Notes: generated from the sequence alone by a model not told the origin. A DNA stretch of 64,000 nucleotides from 55-13 sp037190145 (GCA_037190145.1 JBBCJU010000006.1:388264-452263); one strand, 5' to 3'; positions 33,302-41,898 are shown, counted from the stretch's first letter. Numbers and translations are program-made.

Positions 33302-35196
33302 TGTCAATCCTTGCCTGGCTGGCAGATCATTCAGATTTATTCTTCCTATTTCTGGTGGTGCTAGAGATCACTGTGATTGGAATACTAGGATGGGCTGCAA
33401 TTCGCTTAAACCGTAGAGATGCTGCCACTCGATACGCAATTGGTTGTGTTTCTCTAGTTCTCATGTCCATTGCTGCTCCAGCGACGTGGTTCATCCAGCA
33501 GTCTGAATGGGCTTCATGGGGTTGGGTTAGGAGGATCAGAATTGATCCTTCTCTTATCGTGTCAGATCAACCGGCGCCCGTATCAACTTCGGCCCCTATG
33601 TGGGTTTGGATTTGGGGTTTTGGAGCGGCTTTCATCTTGTTAAGAGTTGCTGTTGGGTTGGTGAGAGTGCATCGCCTACGCCAAAGCTCATTCCCGCTTG
33701 AAAAGCTTTCCTCTGGAATTTCGGTTTATGCGACCGACGACACGGGGCCCGCAGTTGTGGGTGCGCTTCGTCCCGCAGTCCTTATGCCCCGCAAGCTTTT
33801 GAGTCAACTATCGGAAGAGGAGATCAATGACGTTCTCGCCCATGAGTTTGCCCACGTTGCGCACAAACACTTACTGGTCGCGATGTTTCAACGTTTTCTA
33901 GCAGCTGCCTATTGGCCGCACCCTCTAGTACATCTCCTGAATCGCGAAATGATCAGTGCGAGGGAAGAGATGTGCGATAACGCTGTGCTCCGGTCCGCCG
34001 GAGCCGCCCGATACGCTCGGGTCTTGCTGCGTGTGGCGGAATGCCGGCTCCAGTCACGCCAGTTCTCGGCATCATTGGGCTTGTTTAGCCCAACAACTAC
34101 CTTGGAAGAGCGGGTGAAGAGCCTGTTGGATCCAAATCGGAGAATTGAATCAAGCATGAATAAACAAAAAGTTGTTGCTTCTTGTGCTGCGCTATCGCTA
34201 GGGATGGTGGCAGTTGCCGGTGCCAAAGTGCAAACTGACATTTTGACAATGGAGCCAGATTTGGTAGCCATCCCCCTCATGGATCTTAAGGTTGTCGAGG
34301 GTCAAAAGAGTGATGATGTTATAAATCTATTGCCGTTGCCTTCTGATAAGCCGGGACAGAAGGAAAGGGAAAAAGGCAAAAAGAGCGAGATGACCGTGAA
34401 GGGCAGTCAAAAGCGACTCCAAGTAAAGCGCGCCAGCCCCACCAAGATATATGTGGAGCCGGTAGAACTTCAGTCGGTAGCCATCTCTTCTTCTGAGCCA
34501 ATTCGCATTCAATTGGCACCATCGACTTCTCTACCTAAAGCTCAAAAAGCAGCTTCTAAGCGTTCGACTAAACCTGCTGAGATAATCAGCTTTGAACTGT
34601 CTTCTCAAGTGCCAGCGAGAATCGCCACCGTTCGTAGCTTCATCGCGACGCCATTGTCGGCAAAGCCCACAAAAGGCAGAGTAGTCACACCTAGCGAACC
34701 TGGACGGACAGTTTTTGAAACGACGTCATTTTCCATTCAAGAGCCCGCAAAAGGCTTTCAAGAAGTTAGAGGAGTGGCGATCTCCATCGACGGAAGTGGG
34801 AAAGGTAAATACAAGATAGAAAGCGTGCCTGGATTCAGTTTTCAGAAACTGGGAGAAGACCGTATCTACTATCGAGACATGAAAGGAGAAGATCGACCTG
34901 ATTTATTGACGCATCCCTTGGAGCGGACTACCAACAAAGATCAGGCATCGGTTTCAATTAGCGAAAGACGATTGGGCTTCTCGGCGACCGCTGTCAATGG
35001 TAGAGGGTTTCAAATCCACGAAGGAAACGTAGCGAAGCTTCGTTCTCTGCAATCGAGATTTACGACCTCCGCCAAGTCTGCTGGAGCGATCGTATCACCG
35101 CTGCTTTCTCCAACAAACTTGGATAAGGCAAAGGAGTATCGCTTACGATACAACGAGGAAAAGAAAGAGTGGGAGTTAGTACCAGCCAAAGGCTAG
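33298..35196 (+). CDS. M56-family membrane metalloprotease (BlaR1-like), no penicillin-binding sensor domain
   Basis: A 632-residue protein with several N-terminal membrane helices and a cytoplasmic zinc protease loop LAHEFAHVAHKH (His182, Glu183, His186) with SAREEMCDNAVLR supplying the third ligand. This matches BlaR1/MecR1. After a further membrane segment near residue 300, BlaR1 carries an acyl-sensing penicillin-binding domain; here the last 320 residues are instead Lys/Ser/Pro-rich and then a small beta domain of unknown family. The signal is therefore probably not a beta-lactam. The ATG overlaps the repressor gene stop. Confidence 0.9.
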   Translation: MMSILAWLADHSDLFFLFLVVLEITVIGILGWAAIRLNRRDAATRYAIGCVSLVLMSIAAPATWFIQQSEWASWGWVRRIRIDPSLIVSDQPAPVSTSAPMWVWIWGFGAAFILLRVAVGLVRVHRLRQSSFPLEKLSSGISVYATDDTGPAVVGALRPAVLMPRKLLSQLSEEEINDVLAHEFAHVAHKHLLVAMFQRFLAAAYWPHPLVHLLNREMISAREEMCDNAVLRSAGAARYARVLLRVAECRLQSRQFSASLGLFSPTTTLEERVKSLLDPNRRIESSMNKQKVVASCAALSLGMVAVAGAKVQTDILTMEPDLVAIPLMDLKVVEGQKSDDVINLLPLPSDKPGQKEREKGKKSEMTVKGSQKRLQVKRASPTKIYVEPVELQSVAISSSEPIRIQLAPSTSLPKAQKAASKRSTKPAEIISFELSSQVPARIATVRSFIATPLSAKPTKGRVVTPSEPGRTVFETTSFSIQEPAKGFQEVRGVAISIDGSGKGKYKIESVPGFSFQKLGEDRIYYRDMKGEDRPDLLTHPLERTTNKDQASVSISERRLGFSATAVNGRGFQIHEGNVAKLRSLQSRFTTSAKSAGAIVSPLLSPTNLDKAKEYRLRYNEEKKEWELVPAKG

Positions 35197-35217
35197 TTTC
35201 TTGGTTCTAACAAACTG

Positions 35218-35257
35218 CTGGGGCGGAGGTCATGAAACCTCCGCCCCAGTCATTTTT
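35218..35257. terminator. Rho-independent terminator between convergent genes
   Basis: A 12-bp stem CTGGGGCGGAGG/CCTCCGCCCCAG (35218-35229 with 35238-35249) is followed by a TTTTTT tract rightward; it probably also stops leftward transcripts from the PEP-CTERM gene. Confidence 0.88.
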
Positions 35258-35269
35258 TGCATTGTCTGC

Positions 35270-35914
35270 TTACTTACGGTTCTTGCGTCGCCTAAGTAAT
35301 GCAGCTGCTCCAACACCAAGCGCAGCTAGACTCGCTGGCTCTGGGACAGGAGCCATCGGACCAATGATGTCCTGTGATCCTGTGGTGGAGTCGTAGAAGT
35401 ATGCGTTTCCAACCGAGCCCATTGGGTTCATTACGTCGTTCAAGATGGCTTGTGCCCCGGCTTTTACCGAAGCATCGAGTGCCATAGTCTTGAAGTTTCC
35501 GCTATCAAGATTGAATGTGTTGTCGTATCGAACTTCCCAAAGCGCAACTTGCACCGCCGCCTGCTGAGTAGTTGAGAGACCTGCGCTATGGTGATTATTG
35601 TAGATGTAGGAAAGTCGTTGCCCTACAGAACCTGGAAAGGCATCGAGAACGAATTCTCGATTCGCTAGGTAACTGGAGTTCGTCGCTGCACCTGCTGATA
35701 GATCCACACAGTACGCCAGGAAGCTAAACCCATCGACGCTCGCATTGAATGCGGTTGCATTCGACGTGGAAAGTCCACCCAGGTAGTTGTACATCACCGA
35801 AGTGGAGGAACCCGAACCTGTGTGATCACCGAGGTTGACCGTTACCTGATCAGCCTGACCGGCGACTGCTAGAAAGGCCGTTGCCGAGATTGTGGAAAGA
35901 GTCTTAATATTCAT
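35270..35914 (-). CDS. PEP-CTERM sorting-domain protein with thioester-like motifs
   Basis: A 214-residue secreted protein: an N-terminal signal (FLAVAGQA), a mature beta-rich domain, and the C-terminal tripartite sorting tail VPEPAS - hydrophobic - RRRKNRK processed by exosortase. FLAYCVDL and VQVALWEV resemble the Cys and Gln sites of Cys-Gln internal-thioester adhesin domains; that bond is inferred. An AAGG site lies six bases before the ATG. The gene follows 27 bases after the Gly/Lys-tailed protein gene, and both are probably exported surface proteins. Confidence 0.82.
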   Translation of the reverse strand: MNIKTLSTISATAFLAVAGQADQVTVNLGDHTGSGSSTSVMYNYLGGLSTSNATAFNASVDGFSFLAYCVDLSAGAATNSSYLANREFVLDAFPGSVGQRLSYIYNNHHSAGLSTTQQAAVQVALWEVRYDNTFNLDSGNFKTMALDASVKAGAQAILNDVMNPMGSVGNAYFYDSTTGSQDIIGPMAPVPEPASLAALGVGAAALLRRRKNRK

Positions 35915-35941
35915 AGATAACCTTCAGATTCAGTAGTTGCC

Positions 35942-37015
35942 TTAGCAGCCCTTGCCCTTACCTTTTCCTTTGCCCTTTCCTTTCTTGCCTTTATCTTTGC
36001 CTTTTCCTTTATCTTTTCCGCAGTCTTTGCCGCCCTTGTCTTTGCCCTTATCGCAGCCTTTGTTTTTGCCGCCATTGTTATCGCAAGAGCAGTCACAGTC
36101 GCTCCAATCCTTGCTGTTTACATACTCGACCCAGCGGTTCATATCGGAGATGCTGGTGCCTGCAGGAAGAAGGTTCGTTTCACCGCCCAAAACACGGTTC
36201 GCCAGATCGCTGAACTCCTGAAGAGTCATGTCCTTGAAAGGGCCTTGCTCAAAGTAGTTTTCGCCAAAGCCTTCACCGGTGATGCCTTCATCAGAAAGTT
36301 TTAGGTTTAGAACGAGGGCAAGGACGTTGCCTGCGAATTCGCTCTCTGCGTAGGAATATGGATCTACACGCGATGAGGAAAGCTTCTTAGGATTGCCTGA
36401 TGCAGGGAGGAAGCGCAAGATCTTACTTGCGGAAGTAAAGGTGATGGTCTTTACGCCACCGATGACTAGACCGTTAGGAAAGAGTTCGTCGAACTGTCCG
36501 TCGATGTAGTCAATTGGACTCTTACCGTAGCAGCTTTGCTTACCCCACTCGCACTGATTCCAAGATTTGTTTCCACAATCAAGAAGGAAATCATTTGGAT
36601 AGTAGGTGATGCCAGATTCAACAGCCACGACTGAGAGTCGAGATTTGGATGAACGGGTTGCATTGGCAGCTGGGAATGACTGAAGAACCTCTTGGCCAAC
36701 TGCAGGAGTGACTTGGATGAAATATTTCTGTCCAACAGTCAAGCCAGTGAATAGGTAGATTCCGCCAAAGGCTTCAGGAGTGGTGGTTTGGAGAACATTG
36801 CCGTTTTGATCAAGCAAGGAAACCTTGGTCTTCATCAATAAGTCATCAACTTCTTCGTCAATGATTCCATTGCAGTTCACGTCACAGAAAACTCGCCCTG
36901 CGATCGCGGAGATGGGGTCAGTTGCTTTCGCGAAGGTAGAGAGCAACGAAGCGCCGAGAATAGTAAGGCCTAACAGCCCCTTTCTTAAACAATTGATTGA
37001 ATGATTCATAAACAC
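35942..37015 (-). CDS. Secreted SdrD-B-like protein with Gly/Lys-repeat tail
   Basis: A 357-residue protein with a signal peptide (LLGLTILGASLLSTFAKA). Residues about 37-115 resemble an SdrD B-type Ig domain with a calcium-binding loop (GRVFCDVNCNGIIDE and LFTGLTVGQKYFIQV). A Cys-rich middle follows. The last 50 residues are almost only Gly, Lys, Asp and Cys and end in GK repeats plus a terminal Cys, encoded by short tandem DNA repeats. The tail is strongly basic and might bind anionic polymers or DNA; this is a guess. It precedes the PEP-CTERM gene. Confidence 0.72.
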   Translation of the reverse strand: MFMNHSINCLRKGLLGLTILGASLLSTFAKATDPISAIAGRVFCDVNCNGIIDEEVDDLLMKTKVSLLDQNGNVLQTTTPEAFGGIYLFTGLTVGQKYFIQVTPAVGQEVLQSFPAANATRSSKSRLSVVAVESGITYYPNDFLLDCGNKSWNQCEWGKQSCYGKSPIDYIDGQFDELFPNGLVIGGVKTITFTSASKILRFLPASGNPKKLSSSRVDPYSYAESEFAGNVLALVLNLKLSDEGITGEGFGENYFEQGPFKDMTLQEFSDLANRVLGGETNLLPAGTSISDMNRWVEYVNSKDWSDCDCSCDNNGGKNKGCDKGKDKGGKDCGKDKGKGKDKGKKGKGKGKGKGKGC

Positions 37016-37171
37016 ATCACCGTGCTTGAGTGACGTGGCAATGATGGGGCCAATGAAAGCAAGAGAGTGGAAGATTGGGACTATCGCGATTCCAGTTCCA
37101 ATAACCCAGTAGAAACAACATCATCTAAAGAGTGATGATTATAGGTTGTATTTATTTATCAAGGCAAATTT

Positions 37172-37225
37172 ACTAGTGAATAGATGAGCAGCCTAGATTT
37201 ATAGGTGGTTCAACTATTCACTAGT
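37172..37225. repeat. 12-bp perfect inverted repeat downstream of the aspartase-like gene
   Basis: ACTAGTGAATAG (37172-37183) and CTATTCACTAGT (37214-37225) are exact reverse complements, with an inner CCTA/TAGG. The second arm ends seven bases before the stop of the leftward gene, so it could be its terminator, but no U-run follows. It could also be a protein-binding site. Confidence 0.6.
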
Positions 37226-37232
37226 TGATTCG

Positions 37233-38630
37233 TTATCGTCCGGGAATTCCTGGCTCTGTTAATAGAGCTGGATCAAGTGCCTTTTGCAAAGTTTCCTCGT
37301 CCAAAAGCCCTTTTTCGCGTACTACTTGCGGGATAGATTTCTTCTCTTTGAGTGCAGTCTTAACTACATCAGAGCCAACTTGGTAGCCCAATAACGGGTT
37401 CAGAGCTGTTGCAAGGGAGGGGGAAGTTTCTGCGTAGTGGCGGCATGTTTCTTCGTTGGCTATGATTCCAACAACGCAGTTTTCTGTGAATGTATTGAGT
37501 GTGTTCGTCAGAATCTCAATGGCGAACTGTGCGCTAAACGCCATTCCTGGCATCATCACGTTTAGCTCTAGCTGACCAGACATTACGCAGTTATCGATAG
37601 ACTGGCATTGACCCAGAACTTGGTAGAGCACGATATTGAGGTTCTCTGCCATAGATGGGTTTACCTTGCCCGGCATGATAGAAGACCCTGGCTGAACTGC
37701 GGGTAGGACAATCTCAGCGATTCCGGTCAGAGGGCCGGAGCAGAGAAGTCGTAAGTCATTGGAGATTCGAGTAAGTTCCTGACAGAATATGCGAAGACCT
37801 GCAGCCAGCGATGCCATCGCTAAGTTGCTCTGCATGGCTTCTCGCAGGTCAGGTGCATTGCGGAATTCTAGGTTCGTTTCGGCACGTAAATTCTCTACGA
37901 CCTTGGCTCGATAATCTGGATGAGTATTCAGCCCCGTACCGGCGGCTGACCCACCAATCCCAAGCTCCTCAAGTTCGAATGCCGCTTGCTCAAGCCACCG
38001 TCTAGCCTTTTTGAGGGCAACCGCATAGGCGGTGAACTCTTGGCCAAGGCGAATCGGCACCGCATCCTGAAGGTGCGTTCTGGCTGATTTGAGAATATGA
38101 TCAAATTCAACTCCCTTCGCGGCAAAGGCTTCAATCAATCCATCAATGGCTGGGAACAGGCCTTCCAGCATGAGGCGAGCCATGATTCGCATCGCACTCG
38201 GGAAAGTGTCGTTAGTAGACTGCCCGTAGTTAGGGTGGTCATTGGGGTTCACCCGAGTGTAAGTTCCGAGGGAGCCTCCCAGGATTTCTTCCGCACGGTT
38301 TGCCAGAACCTCGTTACAGTTCATGTTGAAGCTGGTACCGGCACCCATGTGAAACACGTCGACAGGGAACTGATCGCGGTATTTCCCACCCAAAACGTCA
38401 TCGGCAGCTTGTACGATTGCGTCGCCAATCTCCTTTTCGAGCAGGCCCAAGTCGGTGTTGGCTTGCGCACAGGCTTTCTTGAGAAGAATGTAAGCATCGA
38501 TCATTTTGGGATGCTCAGTAAGTCCGCTGATTTTGAAGAGGTTGCGGGTCCTCTCAGCCTGTGAGCCCCAATAAGCGTTTGCCGGCACTTTGACATCGCC
38601 GAGCGAGTCTTTCTCGATGCGGAATTCCAT
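37233..38630 (-). CDS. Aspartate ammonia-lyase / class II fumarase family enzyme
   Basis: A 465-residue lyase of the aspartase/fumarase superfamily, which eliminates ammonia or water to give fumarate. The superfamily signature is GSSIMPGKVNP and the active-site loop is SARTHLQDAVPI. The N-terminal binding motif GAGTSFNMN is closer to aspartases (GAGTSxNMN) than fumarases (GSGTQSNMN), and GQLELNV also leans to aspartase, so aspA is more likely than fumC. Assignment by eye is not decisive. A full promoter lies just upstream with no leader. Confidence 0.88.
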   Translation of the reverse strand: MEFRIEKDSLGDVKVPANAYWGSQAERTRNLFKISGLTEHPKMIDAYILLKKACAQANTDLGLLEKEIGDAIVQAADDVLGGKYRDQFPVDVFHMGAGTSFNMNCNEVLANRAEEILGGSLGTYTRVNPNDHPNYGQSTNDTFPSAMRIMARLMLEGLFPAIDGLIEAFAAKGVEFDHILKSARTHLQDAVPIRLGQEFTAYAVALKKARRWLEQAAFELEELGIGGSAAGTGLNTHPDYRAKVVENLRAETNLEFRNAPDLREAMQSNLAMASLAAGLRIFCQELTRISNDLRLLCSGPLTGIAEIVLPAVQPGSSIMPGKVNPSMAENLNIVLYQVLGQCQSIDNCVMSGQLELNVMMPGMAFSAQFAIEILTNTLNTFTENCVVGIIANEETCRHYAETSPSLATALNPLLGYQVGSDVVKTALKEKKSIPQVVREKGLLDEETLQKALDPALLTEPGIPGR

Positions 38631-38636
38631 CCCTAG

Positions 38637-38665
38637 AGTTTACCGGGCAAGTTCAAACAGCTCAA
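38637..38665 (-). promoter_or_regulatory. Complete promoter for a leaderless aspartase-like mRNA
   Basis: On the minus strand TTGAGC (38665-38660), exactly 17 bases, then TAAACT (38642-38637), then six bases (CTAGGG) and the ATG. Transcription would start at the ATG itself. There is no room for a Shine-Dalgarno site. Confidence 0.75.
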
Positions 38666-38796
38666 CGTCTCTGGTGTTGTCCCTTGAAGAGCGTATCAAC
38701 TGTGAGTTAGCTTCAAAATAGCAGGTGGTTTGTGGAGAAGGGGAGGGTCCCGGTGGGTGATGAGTTATGGACAAGTACAATTTAGGAGCTTGGGCA

Positions 38797-40134
38797 ATGG
38801 CGCCCTGTAGGCGCATTATGGCTACTGAAACATTGACCGCATCTTCTTCCACCCGCACTCTGCGCATCGGCATCCTGGGCTATGGGACCGTAGGATCGGG
38901 GGCTTATCGCATGTTGCAAGACAATCGAGAGGCGATTACCCGAAAGGTCGGCTTTGGGATGGACGTGGTGCGTATCGGGGTGAAAGACTCGGGCAAACAG
39001 CGCGATCTTCCCAGTGACCTCTTTACCACAGACCTAGATTCCATCGTGGACGACCCCTCGATAGACGTAGTTCTGGAGTTGATTGGCGGCGTGGACCCGG
39101 CCGGACGACTCGTGGAGAGGGCGTTGGAGAGCGGTAAGAGTGTGGTCACCGCGAATAAAGAATTGATGGCAAAAGAGGGCGCGCGCCTGGTGCACTTAGC
39201 CAAGTCTAAGGGGCTGGACCTACACTATGAGGCTGCGGTCGGAGGCGGTATCCCGATTGTGCAACCCCTGAAGCACCAGCTTGCCGGTAACGATGTGCTC
39301 AAAATGATGGGCATCCTCAATGGCACCACGAATTACATTCTCACCAAGATGAGCCGAGAGGGAGCTGACTTTGGCGAGGTCTTGGCAGAGGCACAAGCCA
39401 AGGGCTATGCGGAGGCAGACCCAACCAACGACGTGGATGGCTTTGACACCACATACAAGACCTCTATCCTGGCCAGTATTGCCTTTGGGAAGCAGGTGCC
39501 AGTAGCAGGCGTGTATCGAGAGGGAATACGTGCGGTTTCGAAAGAGGACATTCGGTATGCAGATGTTCTTGGCTACACCATCAAACTGCTTGGCATCGTG
39601 GAACCCATGACAGACGAGCGGCTCTTGGTCCGCGTACACCCGACTTTGATTCCGAAGGGGCACCAGCTAGCTAGCGTGAGCGATGTATACAACGCCCTAT
39701 GGATCCACGGTGACTTTGTGGGCGACCTCATGTTTAGCGGGCGCGGCGCTGGCTCAGACCCAACTGCATCTGCGGTGATTGGTGACTTGATCGATGTTGG
39801 AAGGAACGTTGCGATTGGAGGGCAGGGAAGCGCTATCCCCTGGGATATGGGCATAGAGACTGAACCCATCGAGTCTTTGACGACGGAGTACTACTTGCGA
39901 CTTATCGTCAAGGATAAGCCAAAAGTATTGGGGCAGTTAGCGCTGATCATGGGTGAATATGATGTGTCCTTAGCAGCTATGGAAATGCGGGTTGTGGACA
40001 CTCAAGCAAAGTTAGGAGAGATCGTCTTCCTAACCCATAAATGCAAAGAAGGAAACTTCCGCAAAGCTCTCGCCGAGGTTGAGCAGAGCGATATTGTGGA
40101 GCGGGTTTGCAACTGGATTCGGGTGGAGAGCTAA
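38797..40134 (+). CDS. hom: Homoserine dehydrogenase
   Basis: Hom reduces aspartate semialdehyde to homoserine, the branch point to threonine and methionine. NAD(P) motif: GILGYGTVGSGAY. Catalytic region: NKELMAKEGARLVHLAKSKGLDLHYEAAVGGGIPIV, then GILNGTTNYILTKM and DVDGFDTTYKTSILAS. The C-terminal ACT domain (VLGQLALIMGEYDVSLAAMEMR) allows feedback control by threonine. ATG 38797 has AGGAG eight bases upstream and TACAAT (38776-38781) before that; ATG 38818 and 38767 are alternatives. A GCGCC/GGCGC hairpin (38800s) lies just inside the start. The gene looks richer in G+C than its neighbours. Confidence 0.95.
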   Translation: MAPCRRIMATETLTASSSTRTLRIGILGYGTVGSGAYRMLQDNREAITRKVGFGMDVVRIGVKDSGKQRDLPSDLFTTDLDSIVDDPSIDVVLELIGGVDPAGRLVERALESGKSVVTANKELMAKEGARLVHLAKSKGLDLHYEAAVGGGIPIVQPLKHQLAGNDVLKMMGILNGTTNYILTKMSREGADFGEVLAEAQAKGYAEADPTNDVDGFDTTYKTSILASIAFGKQVPVAGVYREGIRAVSKEDIRYADVLGYTIKLLGIVEPMTDERLLVRVHPTLIPKGHQLASVSDVYNALWIHGDFVGDLMFSGRGAGSDPTASAVIGDLIDVGRNVAIGGQGSAIPWDMGIETEPIESLTTEYYLRLIVKDKPKVLGQLALIMGEYDVSLAAMEMRVVDTQAKLGEIVFLTHKCKEGNFRKALAEVEQSDIVERVCNWIRVES

Positions 40135-40709
40135 GCCCTTACCTGATCTCTGGCTAGCTGGAGAAGGTCATACAGCCCAAAATGAGTGGTCCAACGATCG
40201 AGGAATGGTTCGTCTAGCAAGCCTTGTTGGACCTCCAGCACTTGGACAACGTCGTTCCATTGACGGTCACTGATTCTATTGCCAAGATCGAACCATCTAA
40301 GTTTCTGAATGACAATGCATTCAGGAGAAGCGCAGTTTGCAAAGACGCCTGGAACAAACTCAATCTGGCGACTCCTAGCGAACTCCTCATCTACATATTG
40401 GGATGGTAAAGGCACAAACACATCAATCTTAAAGACTTCTTGAAAGTGTAGAAGCTGGAAAGAACGGTAGGTTTCGGAGCTAGACATGGCTTCAACCACA
40501 TCCGTTCGACTCACCATGTAGTTGCTCTTAAGGCTTTCGATGAGAGGGTCTACTTGATCTGGCCTAATCTTAATCGCGATGTCGAGATCGTTTGTCTGCC
40601 TTGGGTTACCCCAGGAGCCACTTGCAAACGAGCCTCCGACTAAGTAGGGAATTCCAATTTGGTTAAGGTGTCCAAAGAGTTCCGTAAAGACATCAGTGGC
40701 CGGAACCAT
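40131..40709 (-). CDS. Nucleotidyltransferase-fold protein, putative toxin-like partner
   Basis: A 192-residue protein with a minimal nucleotidyltransferase core: YLVGGSFASGSWGNPRQTNDLDIAI, containing GSxxxG...DxD metal ligands. The C-terminal helix SPECIVIQKLRWFDLGNRISDRQWNDVVQVLEVQ is typical of a widespread family of stand-alone nucleotidyltransferases. Its ATG, with AGGAAGAAGT upstream, overlaps the preceding small gene by 17 bases. Such two-gene units resemble nucleotidyltransferase toxin-antitoxin systems, but function is unproven. Its stop overlaps the end of hom by four bases. Confidence 0.75.
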   Translation of the reverse strand: MVPATDVFTELFGHLNQIGIPYLVGGSFASGSWGNPRQTNDLDIAIKIRPDQVDPLIESLKSNYMVSRTDVVEAMSSSETYRSFQLLHFQEVFKIDVFVPLPSQYVDEEFARSRQIEFVPGVFANCASPECIVIQKLRWFDLGNRISDRQWNDVVQVLEVQQGLLDEPFLDRWTTHFGLYDLLQLARDQVRA

Positions 40710-40881
40710 ACTTCTTCCTATCCTCCGCAACTCTCTGCATCGCAAGCTGGTGAATCTGCCGACCAAGCTCACTGCGTTCTAGAACCATCCTGAATCGTTG
40801 CTCAGGCGTTAAGTCTCTAAGCAGCTTGACCATTGCTTGGTGTGCCCACTCGCTTGTATCTTGCAGGTCAGTCCTTTGCAT
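40693..40881 (-). CDS. Small helical protein paired with the nucleotidyltransferase
   Basis: A 62-residue charged, helical protein (LTPEQRFRMVLERSELGRQIHQLAMQRVAEDRKK). It overlaps the nucleotidyltransferase gene and is translated first, as expected of an antitoxin or accessory factor. No DNA-binding motif is obvious. The promoter TAGACA-18-TATACT ends six bases before the ATG, so the mRNA should be leaderless. Confidence 0.65.
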   Translation of the reverse strand: MQRTDLQDTSEWAHQAMVKLLRDLTPEQRFRMVLERSELGRQIHQLAMQRVAEDRKKYGSGH

Positions 40882-40887
40882 TTTTTG

Positions 40888-40917
40888 AGTATACGGAGAA
40901 TAGTATATTGTTGTCTA
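40888..40917 (-). promoter_or_regulatory. Promoter of the small protein/nucleotidyltransferase operon
   Basis: TAGACA (40917-40912), 18-base spacer, TATACT (40893-40888), then CAAAAA and the ATG at 40881. The arrangement predicts initiation at the start codon. Confidence 0.68.
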
Positions 40918-41186
40918 GGCTTTTAGAGTGTCTTGGTTAGGTGAGTCAGTAATGTTCTGTTAGACGGGCAATTGAGTGGATGTGACCGCTTGAGTTGGTG
41001 CTATTGATGGTCGTATCGCCCGGCTCAAGAGGGGAATTGGGCCGGTGGTGGCTTGGATTCTGGGTCGGTGAACTGTATTTGCGCCGTTAGCTTAGACTTA
41101 TTATCCGCGGGATATTTGCAGTTTCACCAAGCCTGTTGGTCGAATCAATTCGACGATCTGGAGGTTCTGGTCGGTACACTGTTTGA
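40918..41186. other. Non-coding gap between divergent genes, with a palindrome and the rph -10 box
   Basis: No convincing gene is seen in this stretch on either strand. It contains GTCGAAT-ca-ATTCGAC (41139-41154), a perfect seven-base-arm palindrome about 40 bases before the rph start, and TACACT (41175-41180) six bases before the rph ATG. The palindrome is well placed to be an operator over the -35 region. The rest is G-rich with no clear fold. Confidence 0.5.
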
Positions 41187-41897
41187 ATGCGTCCCGACGG
41201 TCGACAACCTGACCAACTCCGCCCTTTCACCATTGAACGAAACGTCGCTAAGTTTGCGGAAGGCTCTTGCCTTATCAAAATTGGCGATACCCATATGCTT
41301 GTCACGGCAACGGTCGAGGACCGGATTCCGCCCTTCAAGAAAAACTCTGGCGAAGGCTGGCTGACGGCGGAGTATTCCATGCTCCCTCGATCTGGGCGAC
41401 AGCGTAATAACCGCGATTTGATGAAGCCCAATGGCCGGACCATGGAGATTCAGCGGCTAATCGGTCGGGCGATGCGAACGGTTGTGGATCTGGAAAAGCT
41501 CGGAGAACGAACGATTACCATCGACTGCGATGCCATCCAAGCAGACGGCGGCACAAGATGCGCCGCGATTACCGGAGCCTATGTAGCCGTTTACGATGCC
41601 ATGCAGTGGATGATGAAAAATCGGATGTTGAAGCAAATGGCCATCAAAGAGCCCATCGCGGCGATCTCCGTTGGCGTTCGAAACGGTGTAGAGATTCTTG
41701 ACTTGGACTATGCCGAAGACAGCACCGCTCATACCGATATGAACGTGATTATGGTGGAGTCCGGGCGATTCGTCGAGATTCAGGGAACGGCTGAGCAGGA
41801 ACCATTTGCGGCAGATACTCTCGGACGCATGTTGAAGCTAGGCAAGAAGGGAATTGACGAACTGATTGCTGCTCAAAAGGCTGCCCTCGGAATATAG
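41187..41897 (+). CDS. rph: Ribonuclease PH
   Basis: RNase PH trims the 3' ends of tRNA precursors using phosphate. The 236-residue protein begins RPDGRQPDQLRPFTIERNV and has the conserved AEYSMLPRSGRQRNNRD with phosphate-binding residues, EIQRLIGRAMRTVVDL, the catalytic IDCDAIQADGGTR and LDLDYAEDSTAHTDMNVIM. rdgB follows after one base, a pairing common in bacteria. TACACT lies six bases before the ATG. Confidence 0.97.
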   Translation: MRPDGRQPDQLRPFTIERNVAKFAEGSCLIKIGDTHMLVTATVEDRIPPFKKNSGEGWLTAEYSMLPRSGRQRNNRDLMKPNGRTMEIQRLIGRAMRTVVDLEKLGERTITIDCDAIQADGGTRCAAITGAYVAVYDAMQWMMKNRMLKQMAIKEPIAAISVGVRNGVEILDLDYAEDSTAHTDMNVIMVESGRFVEIQGTAEQEPFAADTLGRMLKLGKKGIDELIAAQKAALGI

Positions 41898-41898
41898 G

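Noticed and set aside
35952..36221. Pro/Leu/Phe-repeat frame on the plus strand
   Set aside because: It is the exact antisense of the Gly/Lys-repeat tail, so the repeat is explained by the real gene on the minus strand.
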